64,000 nucleotides of DNA, taken from assembly GCA_030248195.1 (NCBI GenBank), contig JASAND010023114.1:1-64000 (forward strand). Direction: 5' to 3'. A program made the position numbers and the translations under genes. Shown in pieces: positions 61,640 through 64,000 of this stretch. Each line of letters starts with the position of its first letter. Positions within the stretch are counted from its first letter, which is position 1. Below the pieces are notes generated by a model. That model saw nothing but the letters and a program-made list of their open reading frames with translations. It was not told where the DNA came from and ran no database searches. This stretch comes from Trissonchulus latispiculum. Its lineage: Eukaryota; Nematoda; Enoplea; Enoplida; Ironidae.

Positions 61640-61940
61640 TTTCTTCCCGGGGGGGGGAGAAATTTTCGGGGGAACTATTTTTGCAAAAATGAGCCAAAAG
61701 ATGGTATTGTGGCATGGTGAAACGCGAAAAGTTCTCAAAATGCCAGGATTTAAGCAAAAAATAGCTGTTTTTTACGAAAAAATCTCCGCGGACGCCGGAA
61801 AATTTTTGAAAATTTGCCTATTTTTGACAAAAATTTGGGCCTCCAAAAAATCCGCGGCAAAACTCCCGGGAGGGGGCAATTTCGGGGGAAGGCATTTTCG
61901 GAGAGAAGGTCAATTTCGGGGCGGGCGTAAGACAACTTAA
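61640..61940. repeat. G-run repeat block
   Basis: GGGGGGGG and CTCCCGGGAGGGGG segments around AT-rich sequence with TTTTTGAAAATTTGCC, related to the G/C-run family. Ends not determined. Confidence 0.4.
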
Positions 61941-62035
61941 TAAAATAGAAAAATTGAAATGAAAAAAACAAAATTTATACTGAACTGTGCGAATAGCTGT
62001 TGGGGCGGTGTGAGGGACTCAATTTGAGGTGGGGG

Positions 62036-63943
62036 TTGTCACGGTGCGATTTTTCCCCTCTGAAAATTCCCCCGCCCCCCCCCCCGGGAAAACTACACCG
62101 GTGTGAATTTCCCCCCGGAAAAATTACACCGGCGTGAGTTTTCCGCACAGCTCCGTCAGCCGCCTCTTCAGGTGTTCGGTGAGCAGCTGCACCAAGAGCG
62201 CGGATTATCTCCTGGTGAAAATTGAGGCTTCTGGCCAGATTATCATCATCGTTACTACCGGGCCGGTGGTACTGGATTGACTTACAGTTAGCAGATCTCC
62301 AACGACGACACGCCAACAGTCCACGTGGGTAACTTCGGCCACACGGTCAGGTTAACGTCCGTCGCTCAACTGAAACTTCAACTCGCCTCCGATACCTCCG
62401 TCCCGTTACGCACTAATAACCTCCGTCGCTTACAAGTCCACACTAACGTCCGTCGCAAAAGCAGCAGGTATAGACACTAGCCTAGTCTAGAGCGCGGCTC
62501 TTAGGTTAAACTTAGGTTAAACAAAGTTTGTTTTAAGTTTGCGTGAGTTTTCCGGGGGGAAATTTTGCACCAATGCAAGAAATAATGCTTATTTCCGTTT
62601 CTAAGTTGAGTTTGGCTCATAATCGAAGCAACTAATTATGCTTTGAAGATGGAATATGATTAGCGTAATCCGCCAAAATTCATTCATTTACTTGCATTTG
62701 ATAAATCTAAAGGAAAAAACACAATAAATAACAAGGAAAAAATTCGTAAATAAATGATAACGTCTAATCATTTTTAGGGTTCTAATATATTGTGTTTCCA
62801 TTTCTAAGTAAAAACAACTAACTTAAACCATTGGAGATTTTATGTCCGAGTCAGAGCTCAGAGCTCAAATCTTTAAAGTAGGGCAAAGGTATAAAATCCG
62901 TTTAATTAAAATTTATTTTTACGTTTATTTTAGAAATTCTGTTGAATTTTGAATTACTTGGAGATAAAATTTTCAGTTTGAAAATGGAATTTTATTTAAT
63001 TGAAAGTAATCTAAATTTTTCACGTTTACTTGAATTTTCCAAGCTTTCCTTGCAAATTTTCCCTAAGGAATGATTTCACTATTAACCTGTGGTTGAGTTG
63101 AACTCTGAGACTATGTAAAGTTGTCAAAATTTCAATCATGTATGTTTTCAGGTTTTATTTTCTACTTAAGGCCTTTCCAAAAAAGCTTAGAGTAGATTTA
63201 AAATTAGCTCGATCCCTTTCGAGATAGAGTTAAAAAGGGAAACTCAAGCTTAAGTGGAGTTAAAACTAAGTTAGAACAGGGAATTTAAACTCTACTCTAC
63301 CCTAAAGGCCCTTGGAAATAAAACATAAGATATCAGAAACCTAATAAGATTAGAAGTTTAGCACTGACTTAATTGAATTTAAATTCTTTATTAGCCTTTA
63401 TCGAATGCATTGATGACTGCATATGACTATATATCTATGAAATAATCTAAAAACATATTTCATTTGACCTTGTACCTTTTTCTGCTTAACGATTTGGTCT
63501 CGGAGATAAAAGATTCCATGCTTTAATATGCTTGTTTTTACTTAGAAATAAAACCATAAATATTCGAAGCTTAAGAAACATTAGAGTTGACATTTATTAA
63601 AAATTTTTCTGAATTAATATTTATAAAATGCGAGAAAAAGCAGTTGAAGAAAACAATCATTTTAATTATAATCTTGCAAAATTTCTAATTTTTCAAGAAA
63701 TTATATAGATTATTATATATTTCAATTTAATTTTGTACCTCAGACAAACTATTATAACGATTATAATTATTTTGGCGGATTGCGCTAATCATATTCCATC
63801 TTCAAAGTATAATTAGTTGTTTCTATTATGGGCCAAACTCAATTTTTTCTTGCACCGGTGTAATTTTTCCGGGGGAAAAATCCACAAGGGTGCAGTTTTT
63901 CCGGGGGGAAATTTTACACCGGGGGAAAACTGCACCGTGACAG
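62036..63943. mobile_element. Foldback element with TGTCACGGTGC ends, nested in MITE remnant
   Basis: TGTCACGGTGC at the left and its complement at 63933-63943. GGGGT flanks both sides. Sub-terminal CCCCGGGGAAAA-type hairpins and a second inverted pair (about 62570-62682 and 63770-63860, GGCGGATTACGC/GCGCAATCCGCC with AATTAGTTG) lie inside. The surrounding sequence (61985-62035, 63944-64000) resembles the CAAGAG MITE body. No ORF of interest; 62683-63768 is plain AT-rich. Confidence 0.6.
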
Positions 63944-64000
63944 GGGTAAGACGGTAGCGTCCAGACCAGAGCATTACATAATTTGTGTCAAGAGTCAATG

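Overview
This is a repeat-laden stretch of an invertebrate animal nuclear genome. An arthropod is plausible, but the sequence alone does not settle it. The evidence is two conserved animal genes with GT-AG introns, a complete Polinton/Maverick element, several hAT-like and foldback DNA transposons, a non-LTR retrotransposon, a tRNA-derived SINE and long satellite arrays. There is no sign of a bacterial or organellar origin.

Host genes, both on the + strand. Nine exons from 1971 to 21142 encode the exocyst subunit Sec10/EXOC5; one exon of about 84 nt between 15039 and 16871 was not confidently found. Ten exons from 25199 to 60367 encode FOXRED1, a mitochondrial FAD oxidoreductase and complex I assembly factor. 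FOXRED1 exon 9 carries an in-frame TAA at 34998-35000. Its last intron (35028-60112) is about 25 kb because it holds a TA-flanked foldback element and the Polinton.

Region by region. 1-1970: satellite A, G/C-run repeats and a truncated LINE. 2229-11379 (SEC10 intron 1): satellite B with a SINE, a hAT MITE, two copies of a long-TIR foldback, satellite C and a TA-flanked foldback. 11671-20700: SEC10 introns with a foldback that contains a hAT, plus a LINE tail. 21143-25198: intergenic, with a hAT inserted inside another hAT just upstream of FOXRED1. 27715-32419 (FOXRED1 intron 5): satellite A in opposite orientation, a 1.4 kb hAT and a 7-bp-TSD foldback. 36646-60010: the Polinton. 60368-64000: a GGCCGG-rich hAT and nested foldbacks.

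The Polinton is 23.4 kb, with TIRs of about 400 bp, AGTAGTA-type termini and a 6-bp target duplication. On the - strand it carries decayed genes for two FtsK/A32-type packaging ATPases, two small basic proteins, two copies of a 'GEI' protein, an integrase and a jelly-roll capsid protein. The order ATPase, basic, GEI occurs twice, so a three-gene module appears duplicated. No DNA polymerase B or adenain-like protease was seen. Several accessory genes remain open: a C2H2-plus-NADAR (YbiA-like) protein, a six-exon RING-H2 protein, a Cys-rich protein and one of two paralogous unknown proteins. A kinase-fold pseudokinase gene carries one stop codon. An RTE-like LINE with a full-length ORF sits inside the Polinton next to a palindromic repeat array.

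The most interesting system is this rearranged Polinton: duplicated morphogenesis module, NADAR protein, pseudokinase and RING ligase, with core genes broken and accessory genes open.
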